From: an uncultured Nitrosomonadales bacterium
Lineage (GTDB): Bacteria; Pseudomonadota; Gammaproteobacteria; Burkholderiales; Gallionellaceae
Direction of reading: 5' to 3'
NCBI GenBank assembly: GCA_903885165.1
Contig: CAISHO010000005.1
Coordinates: 1-51,468, forward strand
DNA length: 51,468 bases
The notes under the pieces are model-generated. The model had not been told where the DNA came from, searched no databases, and was given only the letters and a program-made list of their open reading frames with translations. Below, one piece after another: positions 30,814 through 38,838 of this stretch; the stretch's first letter is position 1, and the number at the start of each line of letters is the position of its first letter. The position numbers and the translations under genes are program-made.

Positions 30814-31185
30814 ATGATGCGTTGGTTGCTGGCCGGATTGATGCTGTTGTTTTGTTTGTGCGCAGAGGCGCACGGCCATCATAATCATCATGCGGTTGGT
30901 TTGGCGAAGGTCGAGTCTGTGAGTGCGAGTCAGTTGCCATCTGAGGGGCGCGATACGCTGAGAGCGATTAAACAGGGTGGGCCTTTTGCCTATCCGCGCG
31001 ATGGCGTAGTTTTTGGTAATTATGAAGGTGTATTGACTCGTCGTCCGCGCGGCTATTACCATGAATATACGGTGAAAACACCGGGTTCGCGCAATCGCGG
31101 GACTCGACGTATTATTAACGGGGCAACGGACGAGTATTATTACAGCGCTGATCACTATCAAACTTTCCAACGTATACAGGAGTAG
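30814..31185 (+). CDS. Secreted guanyl-specific ribonuclease (barnase / RNase Sa type)
   Basis: This 123-residue protein has a signal peptide ending AEA (about residue 19) and a His-rich start of the mature chain (HGHHNHH). The RNase domain resembles RNase Sa: SEGRDTLRAIKQGGPF, YEGVL, YYHEYTVKTPGSRNRGTRRII and ADHYQTF. Likely catalytic residues are Glu84, Arg95, Arg99 and His114, aligned to Glu54, Arg65, Arg69 and His85 of RNase Sa. Its Shine-Dalgarno AAGGA lies in the end of aspS. The next gene is its inhibitor, barstar, with the start three bases after this stop. Confidence 0.88.
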   Translation: MMRWLLAGLMLLFCLCAEAHGHHNHHAVGLAKVESVSASQLPSEGRDTLRAIKQGGPFAYPRDGVVFGNYEGVLTRRPRGYYHEYTVKTPGSRNRGTRRIINGATDEYYYSADHYQTFQRIQE

Positions 31186-31187
31186 CC

Positions 31188-31577
31188 ATGGCCGTACCAC
31201 AACTGAACAATCTGGCAGCGGCGGGCTGCCACAAGCTGGACTGTCGTGTGGACGAGCTGTCTGAAGCGGCGGATACGGCCGGATTTGCACTGCTTGAGGC
31301 GGATTTGAGTGGAACCAAGGGGAAGAAAAATCTGCTGATTGCGTTGGGCGCAGCGACCGGATTTCCCAATGAGTTTGGTGCCAATTGGGATGCGCTGGTG
31401 GATGTGTTGTGTGACTTGTCATGGCACAACGCGCCGGGTTATGTGCTGCTGCTGAATAATGTCAGTCCTACCTTGGGTTTATCTTCCAATGATCGTGAGA
31501 TCGCGCAGGATATCTTCGATGATACGGTGGTGTATTGGCGGCAGCGCAATAAACCATTCTGGGTCTTCTTCGCCTGA
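31188..31577 (+). CDS. Barstar family ribonuclease inhibitor
   Basis: This 129-residue cytoplasmic protein contains the barstar core: a FPNEFGANWDALVDVLCDL helix equivalent to the barnase-binding helix of barstar, after an N-terminal strand-rich region. Barstar blocks the RNase before export. Its Shine-Dalgarno AGGAG overlaps the RNase stop codon, so expression is coupled. The pair sits inside a housekeeping run between aspS and nudB. Confidence 0.88.
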   Translation: MAVPQLNNLAAAGCHKLDCRVDELSEAADTAGFALLEADLSGTKGKKNLLIALGAATGFPNEFGANWDALVDVLCDLSWHNAPGYVLLLNNVSPTLGLSSNDREIAQDIFDDTVVYWRQRNKPFWVFFA

Positions 31578-31700
31578 CGGGCGTTGTGAAGACACTCCCC
31601 TGAATAATGAAATCATGCCCGTTCCTCCTTTCCGTCCTTCCCCCGCCAATGAATCTTTGCGAGGGCAGGGGAAAATGTTCACTTCGTGACTCTTGTTAAT

Positions 31701-32183
31701 ATGGCCGGTACAAAACAACCTGTCTCCGTACTGGTGGTGATATACACTTCCGATCTGGACGTGTTGCTGCTGGAGCGTGCCGATCATTCCGGTTACTGGC
31801 AATCGGTGACCGGAAGCCGCGAGGGCGATGATACTTTACGGGACACTGCGATCCGTGAAGTGCAGGAGGAAACCGGGTTGGAGGCGAATCAGTATGAGCT
31901 GAACGACTGGCAGTTTCAGAATCATTATGAAATTTATCCTCACTGGCAGCACCGTTATCCGGCGGGCGTCACGCAAAATGTCGAACACGTGTTCGGTTTG
32001 CGGTTGCCGTGTCGTGTTGCAATCACCTTATCCCCTCGGGAGCATCTCAATTACCAGTGGCTGCCGTTGCAGGAAGCCGCTGATAAGGTTTTCTCGCCGA
32101 GCAACCGCGCGATGATATTGGAAATAGCGTCACGCGGAATGAGTAAAACACTAGTTAAATCGTCTTTGCGAGGAACGCTGTGA
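31701..32183 (+). CDS. nudB: Dihydroneopterin triphosphate diphosphatase
   Basis: This 160-residue Nudix hydrolase removes diphosphate from dihydroneopterin triphosphate in folate synthesis. It has QPVSVLVVIYTSD at the N-terminus, WQSVTGSREGDD, and the Nudix box ending AIREVQEETGL. The family start fits ATG at 31701; a GTG five codons upstream is an alternative. The last eight or so residues and the stop codon are encoded by a repeat element (see 32154-32270), so the original C-terminus may have been lost or altered. Confidence 0.9.
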   Translation: MAGTKQPVSVLVVIYTSDLDVLLLERADHSGYWQSVTGSREGDDTLRDTAIREVQEETGLEANQYELNDWQFQNHYEIYPHWQHRYPAGVTQNVEHVFGLRLPCRVAITLSPREHLNYQWLPLQEAADKVFSPSNRAMILEIASRGMSKTLVKSSLRGTL

Positions 32184-32270
32184 CGTGGCAAACCAGATTC
32201 ATTTTGTATCCACAGACTGCTACCCGCCGCACTTTTTTTGCGGTCGCCATGACAATTAGGTTGAATATTC
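32154..32270. repeat. Palindromic interspersed repeat (GCGAGGAACGC type)
   Basis: The sequence TCGTCTTTGCGAGGAACGC and the following GTGACGTGGCAAACCAG resemble the left end of a widespread interspersed palindromic repeat that usually reads GTCATTGCGAGGAACGC and continues to GGCAATCC. The right end here is GCGGTCGCCATGAC, a degraded inverted counterpart. It spans the nudB end and most of the nudB/nadA spacer. Confidence 0.6.
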
Positions 32271-32292
32271 AGCATCGTCTTAGGAAAAATCC

Positions 32293-33369
32293 ATGAGTGA
32301 AATCGCCATACCTTATGAACATCCGGGTTGTTCCACCGCAATGGCTTGGGCCCGTGCCGATGCGATGCCCGACCCGCAACTAAAACCTGAATTGATCGCG
32401 CGGATCAAGCGTTTGTTGATTGAACAGGATGCGGTGCTGGTGGCGCATTATTACGTGCACCCTGACTTGCAGGACCTGGCGGAAGCGACCGGCGGTATCG
32501 TTTCGGATTCGCTGGATATGGCGAATTTCGGCCATCAGCACAAGGGGCGTACCATCGTCGTGGCTGGCGTGCGTTTCATGGGTGAAACAGCCAAGATACT
32601 CAACCCGGAGAAACGTGTGCTGATGCCGGATTTGGCGGCGGAGTGCTCGCTCGACCTGGGGTGTCCTGCGGATGAGTTTATTACCTTTTGTGACGCGCAT
32701 CCCGATCGTACTGTGGTGGTCTATGCCAATACCAGTGCGGCGGTGAAGGCGCGTGCCGACTGGATGGTGACCAGTTCCATTGCTTTGCCGCTGGTCAAAC
32801 ACCTGCACGAGCAGGGTAAGAAAATCCTCTGGGCACCGGATCGTCATCTGGGCGGTTATGTGCAGGAACAGTCGGGTGCCGACATGTTACTGTGGCAGGG
32901 TTCCTGTGTGGTGCACGATGAATACAAGGCGCATGAACTCATCGCACTTAAAACTCAGTATCCCGGTTGCATGGTATTGGTGCACCCTGAATCGCCGCGT
33001 GCGGTGGTGCAACTGGCTGACGTGATCGGCTCTACCACGCAGTTGATCAACGCGGCGAAAAACTCTACCGCGCCGGTGTTTATCGTCGCAACCGACAACG
33101 GCATACTGCACAAGATGCGCACGCTCTGTCCGGATAAACTGTTCCTCGAAGCGCCAACTGCCGGCGTCGGGGCGAATTGCACCAGTTGCAGTCATTGTCC
33201 GTGGATGGCGATGAACAATCTGGCGAATTTAGCGGAGGTGCTGGAAACCGGTAAAAACGAGATCCACGTCGATCCGGCTATCATTCCTCGTGCCGTACAA
33301 CCGATACACCGTATGCTGGATTTCGCGCGTCAGATAAAACTTCCGACGCGCAGTATCGGCAACGCCTGA
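32293..33369 (+). CDS. nadA: Quinolinate synthase
   Basis: This 358-residue iron-sulfur enzyme condenses iminoaspartate with dihydroxyacetone phosphate to quinolinate in NAD synthesis. It shows [19 protein letters not shown], then [28 protein letters not shown] and [14 protein letters not shown], and a C-terminal [13 protein letters not shown]. Cysteines for the 4Fe-4S cluster are present near residues 116, 204 and 297-301. The long form with about 358 residues is typical of proteobacteria. No nadB or nadC is in the window. Confidence 0.97.
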   Translation: MSEIAIPYEHPGCSTAMAWARADAMPDPQLKPELIARIKRLLIEQDAVLVAHYYVHPDLQDLAEATGGIVSDSLDMANFGHQHKGRTIVVAGVRFMGETAKILNPEKRVLMPDLAAECSLDLGCPADEFITFCDAHPDRTVVVYANTSAAVKARADWMVTSSIALPLVKHLHEQGKKILWAPDRHLGGYVQEQSGADMLLWQGSCVVHDEYKAHELIALKTQYPGCMVLVHPESPRAVVQLADVIGSTTQLINAAKNSTAPVFIVATDNGILHKMRTLCPDKLFLEAPTAGVGANCTSCSHCPWMAMNNLANLAEVLETGKNEIHVDPAIIPRAVQPIHRMLDFARQIKLPTRSIGNA

Positions 33370-33394
33370 TCAGGCGGGGCGGGCCATCGCCTGA
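33370..33394 (+). terminator. Hairpin directly after nadA
   Basis: TCAGGCG (33370-33376) pairs with CGCCTGA (33388-33394) around an 11-base loop, starting at the base after the nadA stop. An A-run rather than a T-run follows, so intrinsic termination would be weak. Confidence 0.45.
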
Positions 33395-33411
33395 AAAACC
33401 AGGAAATTAGT

Positions 33412-33475
33412 GGGCAGACTCGAATTGTTAGTGTCAAGCAGCAAGAGAGTAAAAAGAATATATCGAGTCTGACCC
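33412..33475. repeat. Inverted repeat of the GGGTCAGACTCGAATT kind
   Basis: GGGCAGACTCGAATT (33412-33426) and TCGAGTCTGACCC (33463-33475) form inverted arms of nine perfectly matched bases plus partial extensions. The motif resembles GGGTCAGACTCGAATTA ends that often lie near REP-associated transposase genes. No transposase is in the window. The rest of the 233-base gap shows only a TATAAT at 33571-33576 that may serve the next gene. Confidence 0.5.
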
Positions 33476-33602
33476 TAATTCCTCGCTCTGACGGTTGACT
33501 CTGTCTCGGCAGCAGGAGGTGGCCAAGTAAAACCGACTATACATCAGGGCATGATCACCCGTAAGCCAGTTATAATTTGCTGCCCTTCATTTTGGAATAT
33601 CT

Positions 33603-34238
33603 ATGAAATTTCGAATTATCCCTGTTACGCCTTTTGAGCAAAACTGTACCTTGTTGTGGTGTGAGAAAACACGTGTTGCAGTCGTTGTTGACCCTGGTGG
33701 TGATGTGCAACATATACTCGCTGCTATCACTCAGGAAGGGGTTACTGTCGAAAAGTTGTTGATCACGCACGGTCACGTCGATCATATTGGTGGCGTTGCC
33801 CAATTAGCAAAAATTCTCAATGTCCCTATCGAGGGCCCGCATGTTGATGATGCTTTTTTGCTTAAAGAGCTGCCAATGAAAGCACAAAGCTATGGTTTCC
33901 CACCGGCTGAATCCTTCACTCCGAGCCGCTGGTTAAAAGGGGGCGATATTGTGCAGGTCGGTGAAGTTGTGTTGACGGTTGTGCACGCGCCAGGTCATAC
34001 GCCAGGTCATGTTGTTTACTTTGATCCCATAGCCAAGCTGGCGCTCGTGGGCGATGTGCTGTTTAAAGGTTCTATCGGGCGAACAGATTTTCCACGCGGA
34101 GACCACGACACCCTGATTGCTTCGATCCGTAAAAAACTATTTCCGCTTGGTGATGAGGTGGATTTCATTCCGGGGCACGGCCCGATGTCCACCTTTGGTC
34201 ATGAGCGACGCACTAATCCGTATGTGGGTGACAGGTGA
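33603..34238 (+). CDS. Metallo-beta-lactamase-fold hydrolase (glyoxalase II-like, YcbL type)
   Basis: This 211-residue protein has the metal-binding motif THGHVDHIGG (HxHxDH), further ligand histidines in APGHTPGHVVYFD and GHGPMSTFGHERRTNPY near the C-terminus, and the second aspartate in VGDVLFKGSIGRTDFPRGD. It lacks the C-terminal HAGH domain of full glyoxalase II, which fits the short YcbL type that can hydrolyse thioesters such as S-lactoylglutathione. The actual substrate is unknown. A -10 hexamer TATAAT lies at 33571-33576. Confidence 0.88.
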   Translation: MKFRIIPVTPFEQNCTLLWCEKTRVAVVVDPGGDVQHILAAITQEGVTVEKLLITHGHVDHIGGVAQLAKILNVPIEGPHVDDAFLLKELPMKAQSYGFPPAESFTPSRWLKGGDIVQVGEVVLTVVHAPGHTPGHVVYFDPIAKLALVGDVLFKGSIGRTDFPRGDHDTLIASIRKKLFPLGDEVDFIPGHGPMSTFGHERRTNPYVGDR

Positions 34239-34300
34239 TAACTATTTGGCTATATTGGATAAATTAGCGAATTAAGTTAATACATAAGGCAGTAACAAAG

Positions 34301-34651
34301 ATGAAGGTTTCAATTTATTACAACCCGAAATGCAGTAAATGCAGAGCAACCTTAACGCTGCTGCAGGAAAAAGGCATAGAGCCTCAATTGCTGCACTATC
34401 TGGAAAATGCGCCTTCCGCAGAGGAGCTGGAAATCGTGTTGAAAATGCTGGGAAAATATCCTAAGGACATCATCAGATTCAATGAAGAAATCGCACAGGA
34501 ACTCGGTCTTTCCCCGGCAGACGAGCGAGCTGATTCCGAATGGCTGAAAATCATATCAGGCAACCCGAAATTGCTGGAGCGTCCGATCGTGATTATTGGC
34601 GACAGAGCGGTCGTCGGAAGGCCGCCTGAGCGTGTCCTCGATATACTGTAA
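34301..34651 (+). CDS. ArsC family protein (arsenate reductase-like)
   Basis: This 116-residue thioredoxin-fold protein opens MKVSIYYNPKCSKCRATL, with the catalytic cysteine of the glutaredoxin-dependent ArsC family (usually NPxCSKSR; here a second cysteine replaces the serine, giving CSKC). The conserved C-terminal part reads ERPIVIIGDRAVVGRPPERVLDIL, with the arginines of the family. It may be ArsC or the related YfgD. There are no other ars genes nearby, so a dedicated arsenic operon is not supported. Confidence 0.82.
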   Translation: MKVSIYYNPKCSKCRATLTLLQEKGIEPQLLHYLENAPSAEELEIVLKMLGKYPKDIIRFNEEIAQELGLSPADERADSEWLKIISGNPKLLERPIVIIGDRAVVGRPPERVLDIL

Positions 34652-34851
34652 ACATCAGGAAGAGGGGCGTCTTATACACCTATGTTCCTTCATGCATTTT
34701 CCGGACTGAGTTAGAAAAAGATTTAGATACAGCGTATTTGGCCGACTTGGTTGATTGCCCGTCAGCGTGCAATCGTGCGTGCTTCATGTCTGTAGGGCTG
34801 TTTTTCGAGAATGCGGGATTTTGTTGGATAGAACATAATATAATCAATATT

Positions 34852-35601
34852 ATGCAAACGCTCACCGTAGCTACCTATAATATTCACAAGGGTTTTTCCC
34901 ATTTTAATCAGCGGGTGGTTTTGCACGAGTTGCGCGAGCGATTGCGCGAGCTGAATGCGGATATCGTTTTTTTGCAGGAAGTGCAGGGTGCGCACAACAC
35001 GCACGGGCAAAATTTCTCTAATTATCCTGATGGCGCTCAGCATGAATTCATCGCGCACAGGCGTTGGCCGCATTCCGCTTACGGTAAAAACTGTATCTAC
35101 GAGGCGGGGCATCATGGCAACGCGATCCTGAGTCTTTTTCCAATTGTTCAGATGCTCAATACAGATATCTCCGCACATCGCTTTGAGAGTCGCGGCCTGT
35201 TGCACTGCGAAGTCAAGCTAAAGGAAGGTAAAGCGGTGCATTGTCTGTGCGCGCATTTCGGCTTATTTGCCAAGGGGCGGCGTGCACAAACCCGCGCCTT
35301 GATCGAATACGTACAGCATGAGATTCCGCCTGATGCACCGGTGATCATCGCCGGCGATTTCAATGACTGGCGCAACCAGATGAGTGTTGCCGTCGCTAAA
35401 GAATTGGGTATGCACGATGCGTTTGATTTGCATGGTGGACAGGTGGCACGCAGTTTTCCGGCCAGACTGCCCCTGTTTCGTCTGGATCGTATTTATGTGC
35501 GCGGATTTAGCGTGAAACACACTGAAGTTCACATCGGCGGTGCATGGCAACGGCTATCCGATCACGCCGCATTATCTGCCGTATTAAGCCCTGATGGCTA
35601 A
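34852..35601 (+). CDS. Endonuclease/exonuclease/phosphatase family protein, clsB-linked
   Basis: This 249-residue EEP-fold protein has VATYNIHKGF, the metal-binding glutamate in VFLQEVQG, a central GHHGNAILS, IIAGDFNDWRN and a C-terminal SDHAAL. Homologues next to clsB (E. coli YbhP) are cytoplasmic and uncharacterised. The start was chosen at the methionine before QTLTVATYNIHK; no Shine-Dalgarno precedes it, but a TATAAT at 34839-34844 would start transcription one base before the ATG. Its end overlaps clsB by eight bases. Confidence 0.85.
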   Translation: MQTLTVATYNIHKGFSHFNQRVVLHELRERLRELNADIVFLQEVQGAHNTHGQNFSNYPDGAQHEFIAHRRWPHSAYGKNCIYEAGHHGNAILSLFPIVQMLNTDISAHRFESRGLLHCEVKLKEGKAVHCLCAHFGLFAKGRRAQTRALIEYVQHEIPPDAPVIIAGDFNDWRNQMSVAVAKELGMHDAFDLHGGQVARSFPARLPLFRLDRIYVRGFSVKHTEVHIGGAWQRLSDHAALSAVLSPDG

Positions 35602-36766
35602 CGTGCATCTGGTCAGTGGCAACAGACTGATGCTGCTGCAAAATGGCACGGCGTATTTTCCACAACTCATCCACGATATCGAGGCAGCACAACGCTCGAT
35701 TTATCTTGAAACCTATATTTTTGCCGAAGATCAAGTCGGGCGCTTGATGGTCGACGCGTTGCAAAATGCAGCGTATCGCGGAGTGTCCGTGCATGTGTTG
35801 ATGGACGGATTCGGTTCTGCACATTTTCCCATCGCGTGGCTTGTTGAGTTACGTGCGGCAGGCGTGAAAGTGCAATGGTTTCGGCGGGAAGTCTATCGAT
35901 TCCGGATGCGGCGCTATCGGTTGCGCCGTCTGCATCGAAAACTGGTAGTCATTGATGGTGCCGTCGCCTTTATCGGTGGTATCAACATCAATGATGGAGC
36001 AAGCAGGGAGCTCGGTGTGGTGATTCCACGTCTTGATTTTGCCGTGCGTATCGAGGGGGGTATTGCATCAGGAATACAGTCGGTCATGCAGCGCATGTGG
36101 CTTTCGGTGACCTGGGCGAGTGCGAGTTTTCGCGGAAAACGTATCGGCCGAATAATGCTTCCTGATGTTCATGCAGTGCCGCTCAGCAATATGATGGTCT
36201 TGTTGCGCGACAACTTCCGGCATCGCCGTGAAATAGAACACGCCTATCTGAAGGCGATTGCAGGGGCGAAGCGAGAAGTGGTGATTGCCAATGCCTATTT
36301 TTTGCCTGGCAGTTTGTTTCGGCTTAGTTTGATTCATGCGGCACAGCGCGGGGTGCGTGTCGTGCTGTTGTTGCAGGGTAAGGTCGAATACCGCTTGCAA
36401 CACTATGCCACGCAGGCGCTTTACGAACACTTATTGGCGGCGGGGATCGAAATCTACGAATACCAGGCTAGTTTTCTGCATGCTAAGGTTGCGGTCGTCG
36501 ACGGGCACTGGGCGACGGTGGGTTCTTCCAATATTGACCCTTTCAGTCTGTTGCTGGCACGTGAAGCCAATCTCGTCGTGTCAGATGCCGGTTTTGCAGA
36601 AGAATTACGCGGCAAATTGCTGGACGCGATCGCGCAGGATGCGCACCGGATCGAGCCGCTCCACTGGAGTCATCTTGGCTGGGGTGCGCGTTTGATTGCC
36701 CGTATCAGTTATGCAGTGATCCGTATGTTGGTCGGCGTGATCGGTTACGGAAAGAATAGTGTTTAA
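35594..36766 (+). CDS. clsB: Cardiolipin synthase B
   Basis: This 390-residue phospholipase D superfamily enzyme makes cardiolipin. Two HKD motifs are visible: HRKLVVIDGAVAFIGGIN in the first half and HAKVAVVDGHWATVGSSNID in the second. A C-terminal hydrophobic stretch (YAVIRMLVGVIGYG) may touch the membrane; there are no N-terminal transmembrane helices, which separates it from ClsA. It overlaps the upstream EEP gene by eight bases, so the two are coupled, as in the ybhP-clsB pair of enterobacteria. Confidence 0.92.
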   Translation: MANVHLVSGNRLMLLQNGTAYFPQLIHDIEAAQRSIYLETYIFAEDQVGRLMVDALQNAAYRGVSVHVLMDGFGSAHFPIAWLVELRAAGVKVQWFRREVYRFRMRRYRLRRLHRKLVVIDGAVAFIGGININDGASRELGVVIPRLDFAVRIEGGIASGIQSVMQRMWLSVTWASASFRGKRIGRIMLPDVHAVPLSNMMVLLRDNFRHRREIEHAYLKAIAGAKREVVIANAYFLPGSLFRLSLIHAAQRGVRVVLLLQGKVEYRLQHYATQALYEHLLAAGIEIYEYQASFLHAKVAVVDGHWATVGSSNIDPFSLLLAREANLVVSDAGFAEELRGKLLDAIAQDAHRIEPLHWSHLGWGARLIARISYAVIRMLVGVIGYGKNSV

Positions 36767-36792
36767 ACCGGATTGTTCATTAGCAAAAAAAC

Positions 36793-36946
36793 ACGTCATA
36801 CCGGCGAAGGCCGGTGTCCAGATTATCAAATAATGCCCACGAAGTGGGATATAACCTTGGTTTTGTCCGCTTCGCGGAATGTATATCTCGCTGGATTCCC
36901 GCTTTCGCGGGATAAACAGGATCTTGGCTGGCGTCTGTAATGACGG
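36793..36946. repeat. Compound palindromic repeat with four small hairpins
   Basis: Four short stem-loops follow each other: CCGGC-GAAG-GCCGG (about 36801-36814), CCCAC-GAA-GTGGG (36836-36848), TCCGC-TTC-GCGGA (36866-36878) and CCCGC-TTTC-GCGGG (36898-36911). The outer ends GTCAT and ATGAC are inverted. GTCATACCGGCGAAGGCCGG and CTGGATTCCCGC are familiar ends of a common proteobacterial interspersed repeat. It fills the first part of the 441-base gap between clsB and the sensor kinase; the remainder is AT-rich with nothing I can name. Confidence 0.75.
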
Positions 36947-37207
36947 AGCTAATGGATTCTTTGGATTTAAAGTCGCTGTCTAGGCTGATCGAATTTAATG
37001 CACTCATTTAGTGCGCTTTCATGTGCCGTTCAATAAATACCTACGCTTTTATTGATGAGCCATCGTATGTTTAGATTTTTTCCTATTGATTTTATTGAGT
37101 TTAGTGGATTCACTATTCTTCGCTATTTCGGCAGGTATGGAAATTGCTTTGATATTTAGTGACGGGAAGAGGGTGATTTCCCGTAATTTCTACTGGATAG
37201 GATAAAC

Positions 37208-38734
37208 ATGGAAATCTTGGGGCGACTTAAGCTGAGTCAACGATTCGGTATACTGACATTTTGTGTGGTCGCCGGTTTTTTACTTTATGGGATGTGGTCT
37301 TTTAAGACACTGGGTGAACTTAAAGTCAATGGTCCTATCTACCGGGAAATTGTTCAGGGTAAAGACCTCGTGGCGGATATTTTACCGCCGCCAGAATACA
37401 TTATCGAATCCTATCTGGTCAGCTTGCAACTGCTGGAGGGGGACCACATCGACCAGGCTGCGCAAATCAATCTCTTGAGAGATTTGAAAGCCGAGTACGA
37501 TAAACGGTATTTTTTTTGGCAGAAGGAAAGGCTGGGGGAGGATTTAAAAGTCACGCTGCTCAATCAAGCTCATATCCCTGCTATGGAATTTTATGCCGTT
37601 GCCTTTGAAGAATTTGTGCCGGCCTTGCAGCATGAAAACATGCCTGCTGCAGTGGTAGCCATGAAAAAAATGAAGTTGGCCTATGCGCTTCACCGCGAGG
37701 CGATAAACAGGGCTGTCCAGATTGCAAACAAACGCGTAGTGATAGACGAGGCGCGTGCGGCCGGTCAGATTCAATTTTCGACTTACCTGATGCTGTTCAT
37801 TCTTGTGGTATCAATTGGTTTGACGGCCATACTCTCAGCGATTATTTCGCGTTCTGTGATCGTTCCGTTGTTGAGTTTACGTTCGGCGATGAAGGAAATC
37901 AAAAAGAGCGGGGATTTTTCACGCCGGTTGGATATTGTCGGCGATGATGAAGCGGGTGAAACGGCTAGGACATTTAACGAGTTGATCGAAAGCCTGCAGA
38001 TTGAAAGCGTCAAAGCCGAAGCAGCCAGTCGGGCCAAGAGTGATTTTTTGGCGAATATGAGCCATGAAATACGCACGCCGATGAATGCGATTATTGGATT
38101 CTCGGAGTTGGCGATCGATAATCCGTCGCCTGAGGATCAACGAGTATTCATTACTGAAATACTGAATTCGTCCAAAAATTTGCTGGGAATACTCAATGAT
38201 ATCCTCGATCTGTCGAGAATCGAATCGGGTCAGATGAAACTCGAAGAGGGTGTCATCGAATTGGACGAATTGTTGCGCAGTATCGAACGCCAGTTTAGAT
38301 TGCGAGCCGAGGGGTGTGGGTTGATTTTCACCTTGTCGAAACACTCGGTCTTGCCTGTTGAATTATTGGGTGATCCGCTCAGACTGCGGCAGATATTGGT
38401 TAATTTGCTCGGAAATGCATTCAAGTTCACGGAGCGGGGGCAAGTTGCACTGGAGGTGCGGCAACTTCGGGCGAGCGGCTCGAAGGTTACGCTACAGTTT
38501 AGTATCCATGATTCCGGCATAGGTTTGAGCCGAGAACAGATTGTGACGTTGTTTCAACCCTTCATTCAGGTCGATAATTCATCAACACGTCGCTTTGGCG
38601 GTGTCGGACTCGGATTGGTTATCTCCCGAAACCTTGCGCAGTTGATGGGTGGAAAGATTGATGTTCAAAGCCAGCTCGGTACAGGCAGTGTATTCAGCCT
38701 GACTCTGACGCTTCAAATGGCAGGGGATCTGTAG
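37208..38734 (+). CDS. Membrane sensor histidine kinase, orphan
   Basis: This 508-residue kinase has a first membrane helix (about residues 14-31), a periplasmic helical sensor region (about 32-188), a second helix (about 190-212) and a HAMP domain. HisKA follows with the phospho-acceptor MSHEIRTPMNAI, then the ATPase domain with N-box LVNLLGNAFKFT, DSGIGLS and GVGLGLVISR. There is no receiver or Hpt domain and no response regulator next to it. AGGATAAAC precedes the ATG. The signal it senses is unknown. Confidence 0.92.
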   Translation: MEILGRLKLSQRFGILTFCVVAGFLLYGMWSFKTLGELKVNGPIYREIVQGKDLVADILPPPEYIIESYLVSLQLLEGDHIDQAAQINLLRDLKAEYDKRYFFWQKERLGEDLKVTLLNQAHIPAMEFYAVAFEEFVPALQHENMPAAVVAMKKMKLAYALHREAINRAVQIANKRVVIDEARAAGQIQFSTYLMLFILVVSIGLTAILSAIISRSVIVPLLSLRSAMKEIKKSGDFSRRLDIVGDDEAGETARTFNELIESLQIESVKAEAASRAKSDFLANMSHEIRTPMNAIIGFSELAIDNPSPEDQRVFITEILNSSKNLLGILNDILDLSRIESGQMKLEEGVIELDELLRSIERQFRLRAEGCGLIFTLSKHSVLPVELLGDPLRLRQILVNLLGNAFKFTERGQVALEVRQLRASGSKVTLQFSIHDSGIGLSREQIVTLFQPFIQVDNSSTRRFGGVGLGLVISRNLAQLMGGKIDVQSQLGTGSVFSLTLTLQMAGDL

Positions 38735-38805
38735 TCTGCCTGATATCATGCCGATTTCAGGGTGATACGCGGTGTGTATGGTCGGTTATGCGCTGGTGCA
38801 AAGGC

Positions 38806-38811
38806 TATAAT
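38806..38811 (+). promoter_or_regulatory. -10 element ahead of the Atm1-type exporter
   Basis: A perfect TATAAT lies 28 bases before the chosen ATG. No strong -35 is visible, so the assignment is tentative. Confidence 0.4.
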
Positions 38812-38838
38812 CAAAGCTTATTATTTCGCTCGACCATT

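Noticed and set aside
31578-31690. Possible REP element between barstar and nudB
   Set aside because: CCTTCCCCCGCC and GGCAGGGGAA are partly inverted, but the match is short and no clear element boundary was found, so it is left out of the repeat list.
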